Origin: Tillus elongatus
Lineage: Eukaryota > Arthropoda > Insecta > Coleoptera > Cleridae
NCBI GenBank assembly: GCA_964006375.1
Contig: OZ023262.1
Coordinates: 193,606,907-193,670,906 of the forward strand
Length of the DNA: 64,000 bases
Reading direction: 5' to 3'
The position numbers and the translations under genes were made by a program. Under the pieces are notes generated by a model. The model was not told where the DNA came from, made no database searches, and was given only the letters and a program-made list of their open reading frames with translations. This document shows positions 60,640 to 64,000 of this stretch, piece by piece; within the stretch, counting starts at the first letter, position 1, and the number at the start of each line of letters is the position of its first letter.

Positions 60640-62480
60640 AAAGTTATCTGCAACTATCCATGTATCCAACACCCACAAAGAAGACTAACAAATTTTCTCT
60701 GTATGAGCAGTGCACTATGGAAATGGGCATAATATGGCATAACTGCGACTTGAATACCAGCAACATTTAAGAGTTTTCTTATTAGGTAAAAACATAGTTT
60801 CTGACAGTTTCTTACAAACTATATTTACATGGGAGTTCCATTTTTGGTTCTTTTGAAAGTGAATCCCTAACAGTTTGGCTGGTGAGTCGTTACAATTGTT
60901 GCCAGTGGTAAGTTTTTTCTTTATTTAGTTTAAATCTGTCTTTAATGAACTATTTTTCCATGCCCCTTAGATTCCTGTTGTTTAGTGTTCATTTTAGCCC
61001 TAATTTGCGCAGTGTTCAGGTAGGAGGTATCAATCTCTGTATATATAACATGTGTTTGGAAGGTGCATTTACAGGTAAGTTCTTAACAGGTTGACTGGCA
61101 TGGCGGGCGTATACGACCACTAGTGAATTTTGCCATCTCGCTCCGGCAGTCGTATACGCCCGCTGTATCAGCGAAAAATACACTCATTATCTATATGCCG
61201 ATGGTCGTGCTTGGCATCGCTCTGGCTATTGCATATGACCACTGTGGCATAGAAGTCCATAGCGAATTTTTGAATATCATTCAACCGATCGAAAGTATAT
61301 AGTAAAAAGCAATTATGTGACATTTTTATGGTTTTGCAATCTTTTATTGTATACAAATGAGTGTAAGTAATAACCAATACAAAATATCAGATGAAGCAAA
61401 TTAACACATTTCATAAATAAAGTTTAATTTTCAATGCCAGTTGCAATATATTTTTTTTAGAACGTGAACCCATTTTTATGATACTAACACCTCTAATTAA
61501 TACAGAAAACTAACTCAGACCTTAAAATATGTACATGACACATCATATTTCAGTTCAGCACTGCATAAACTTACAAGTTATAACGTGCAACAAACGACCG
61601 CTCGGGCACAGATAGCACACCCGAGCAGTCATATACGACCGCTTGATTTGTTTTTAAAAAATGTTGTTTATTATAAGGAAATGAGGCTAATGAGTCTCTG
61701 ACCGATATTTATGAAGCCCCTATACATACTTTTTCCAACTTGGCATCAGTGAAATTTTTTCAAAAATTGTTTGGCGGCCAACTGTTGATATATATTATAA
61801 AGAAAATTGGGCCTAAAATGAAGCCTTATGGCACTCCTGAGATTATGGGTGTCTACTCTGGAGAGGCAGATTTTGTAGTCACTTACTGCTTGCTGTTGGT
61901 GAAATAAGGCTTCAGCAATTACAAAGCACACCTCTCATAGCATAGTACGAGTAGATTTAGTAACATTATGTCCTATGATATACTATTGAAGGCATTACTT
62001 TAATTCATAAAAGGCAATTTGAGCTGCATTCCCATTGTCGATAATGAGACCAACTTTATCGATTAGTTTATAACATTGCTGTTAGTCTGGAAACCATGTT
62101 GTTTTCCAGAAACTATGCTGTTCTGGCAAGAGAACCTTTTAAACAATGTCTATCTGTTTCAATGATTTTAGAGAAGTATCAGATGATACTGCCTCCTTTA
62201 AGAATTGGTATAACCAAATAGTTTACGGGAGTTTGGAACATATCCACTGGTGATACACTTATTAAAGATGTAGGCAACAGTGTTTGAATGTAAGTAAGTT
62301 ATTATTATTTTTAGCAGTCTTAATAATTTTGTTATGATCTCCTGCTGATGTATTTTTAGAGATATTACCAACACAAATAGGTCCTCTTCTGTAATTCGTT
62401 CTAGAAAGAATGATTCCTTGTTCTTTAATTCCAATCTCCCCAGGCCTTAAAACATTTTTTTGAGCTCCCAACTGAAAGAC
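60640..62480 (-). pseudogene. CR1-like RT relic
   Basis: In order on the minus strand: a degenerate KNTSAGDHNKIIKTAK block near 62350, KLIDKV and IAFYELK near 62000-62070, AFNSISYDIMLLNLL near 61960, then GVP-stop-GFILGPIFFIIYIN near 61800 (the Gln of the GVPQG motif is a stop), and after an interruption KLLGIHFQKNQKWNSHVNIV with a following CKKLSETMFL segment near 60790-60880. Frames change many times. A hairpin-rich insertion (about 61085-61650) separates the last block. Confidence 0.75.
61085..61650. repeat. Hairpin-rich insertion with GTATACG palindromes
   Basis: GCGGGCGTATACGA at about 61103 is mirrored by TCGTATACGCCCGC at about 61148, and CAGTCATATACGACCGCT recurs near 61626. It separates two blocks of an RT relic, so it is probably a MITE; ends and target duplication are not resolved. 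Confidence 0.4.
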
Positions 62481-62484
62481 TTTA

Positions 62485-63110
62485 ATAATAATAATAATGC
62501 TTTATTTGTTTCATACAACATGTGCACATTACTCGTAATTGGTATGCCACTTGTCAAAACATTAACCAATTAACAAAAAAAAAGCTTATATAAATTCAAG
62601 TAAAATAATTAAAACATAATAAAATAAAACAAAATAAAATGGACTAAAATTTGATTGTTTCCCATATTTTCCCCCTTGTATTGTTTTATCAGCTAAGTAC
62701 TCATGAATGGCATAGTAAGCCTTCTCTTCTAATATCTTTCTCAGTTTTGTTTTGAGTGTCTTTGGCTGTGCAATCTTCTTTATTTCTAGTATTATGCCCG
62801 TGTGTACGTATACACTGCTTAAACAGTTCACTGTGTTTTTTTTTATAGACAATACTGCATTTAAAATGTATATAAAGTGACTGTAAGTATTTTTTTCCTT
62901 ATAAAATTGAGTTTACAGCTTGCTGTTTGTTCTAAGTTCTAAATTCAGTATACTTCTAAGACATCTCTTCTAAAGTATAACAATTTTGCTTACATCTGTA
63001 GATTTCCTCCAAAATATGACGCCATATTGTATTTTATTTTTTATATAGGCATGATAAGCGACTGTAGCTACATTCTTATTTGTTATCATAGCCAGTGTTC
63101 TCAGTGTTAT
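62485..63110 (-). pseudogene. CR1-like element 3' end relic
   Basis: From 63110 the minus strand gives TLAMITNKNVATVAYHAYIK and NKIQYGVIFWR (RT thumb), degraded frames, then KTLKTKLRKILEEKAYYAIH near 62700, the usual C terminus. The 3' UTR ends AAATAAAGC followed by (ATT)n at 62484-62500, a CR1-group style tail. Confidence 0.75.
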
Positions 63111-63329
63111 GTTATTAGCAATGGAGTTAATATGTACACATTTACAAAAAAGTTAATCAGATCATTCGGATAGCAGTTGTTTTTAGGAGTTGTACATATA
63201 CATACATAATTATAATGGCCATGTATACACGTGCCCATGCAAAGTGCTAAACAATATATAATAGAAGAATTAATACTAGTTGTTGCCCTCAGTTGGTAAA
63301 ACCGTTCGATACTAAATACAAATATAGAG

Positions 63330-63746
63330 ACTTCTTCTCTAGCTTTACAATTTCTTGGGCTTCTCCTGTCAATTGATGCCATAAAAGTACCAAACCGGTT
63401 GAAGAAAAGACAACAAGCAATTGTGAAGCCAGAGAAGGAGTCTCTACATCTGTATTTAATAATAGCACACATAGACCTAGACCTAAGAAAGATTCAAATC
63501 AACTTATTCCTTGGCTTTACAATTGCTTTGGTTCTCCTGTCAATTGATGCCATAAAAGTACAAAATCGGTTAAAGAAAATAAAACAACAAATTGTGAAGC
63601 CAGAGAAGGAGTCTCTACATCTTTATTTAATATTAGCACACATAGACCTAGACCTAAGAGAGATTCAAACCAACTTGGACACGATTAATCCCAAAGAACT
63701 TAGTATTTCTTACATTAATAACTGCAGAGGCTTTCCAATAGAATAA
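63330..63746 (+). CDS. Unrecognised frame with a two-copy in-frame 57-residue repeat
   Basis: A 171-bp unit occurs twice in tandem (63350-63520 and 63521-63691) and, being a multiple of three, repeats in frame: both copies encode LLSIDAIKV, then a basic stretch, VKPEKESLHLYL and AHIDLDLR. The frame continues to a stop at 63746 (NNCRGFPIE). It has no family I recognise. It could be a gene fragment or part of an unknown repeat; frame preservation may be chance. Confidence 0.3.
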   Translation, partial: TSSLALQFLGLLLSIDAIKVPNRLKKRQQAIVKPEKESLHLYLIIAHIDLDLRKIQINLFLGFTIALVLLSIDAIKVQNRLKKIKQQIVKPEKESLHLYLILAHIDLDLREIQTNLDTINPKELSISYINNCRGFPIE

Positions 63747-63749
63747 TGA

Positions 63750-64000
63750 TTTACTGATATGGACATAGAGCTCATTCCTTTACTGCTAGGATGTTACAGA
63801 ACCATTTGAATTAAATTTGTTCATTCAGATTCACTGTATCATTCGTCATTTGAGTCATCATGTCCGGTATATAATGAGAAGAACGAGACTACTGTAATAC
63901 TAATCACGTGAATGGATTACTAAAGGTGGCTGACGGACACAAGGTCAGGTGTTGACAACTAGTGAAAGCTCTATGTTCTGCTTGGGCATGATAGGATGCC
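63750..64000. other. No feature recognised
   Basis: Right edge of the window; no coding or repeat signal identified. Confidence 0.35.

Noticed and set aside
61083..61657. A TTAA-flanked piggyBac-type MITE
   Set aside because: TTAA occurs at both sides, but the sequences next to them are not inverted copies of each other.

Overview
This window is repeat-dominated DNA from an arthropod, most likely an insect. It is AT-rich and carries insect-type mobile elements (BEL/Pao and Ty3/gypsy LTR elements, an R1-clade and CR1/jockey-type non-LTR elements, a Penelope-like element, hAT, pogo and mariner relics, TTAA- and TA-flanked MITEs). The only host gene I recognise is the 5' end of the autophagy gene Atg16, on the minus strand at 8716-9150: two coding exons split by a 55-bp intron. 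Its third coding exon is not visible, so about 8.7 kb to the left edge is probably intron filled with transposons. I cannot name a species.

Layout. 0-9 kb: jockey-like RT relic, mariner-like relic split by a 2-kb foldback element, internally deleted pogo element with TA duplications, Atg16 5' exons. 9-14 kb: small MITEs and the first hAT-type nonautonomous element, which carries a tRNA-like segment. 14.8-23.2 kb: three nested layers, a gypsy element interrupted in its 3' LTR by a BEL/Pao element whose own LTR is interrupted by an unusual DNA transposon full of TGGATATCCA motifs. 25-30 kb: further hAT-type elements, microsatellites and a three-unit 290-bp tandem repeat. 31.7-35.3 kb: two arrays of a ~305-bp repeat, each unit carrying a hammerhead ribozyme. 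38.1-41.7 kb: an apparently intact Penelope-like element with an inverted truncated copy and three more hammerheads. 42.1-54.1 kb: an R1-clade element inserted between (AAT)n tracts and a CR1/jockey-type element inserted between (GATAAT)n tracts. 55-64 kb: RT relics, a TA-flanked MITE, a deleted gypsy element with intact LTRs, and CR1-like fragments.

The strongest signals are: (1) the hammerhead satellite arrays, which look like animal retrozymes, one array being flanked by a 7-bp target duplication inside an older MITE; (2) the nearby Penelope-like element, whose hammerheads have the same architecture and whose enzyme is a candidate for mobilising the arrays; (3) a U UUU UUA slippery heptamer abutting the ORF1 stop of the CR1-like element, with an AUG-less ORF2 in the -1 frame; (4) retroelements repeatedly landing in simple repeats (TA, AAT, GATAAT); and (5) a pre-insertion copy of a hAT target site elsewhere in the window. 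All calls come from reading the sequence; no database search was run.
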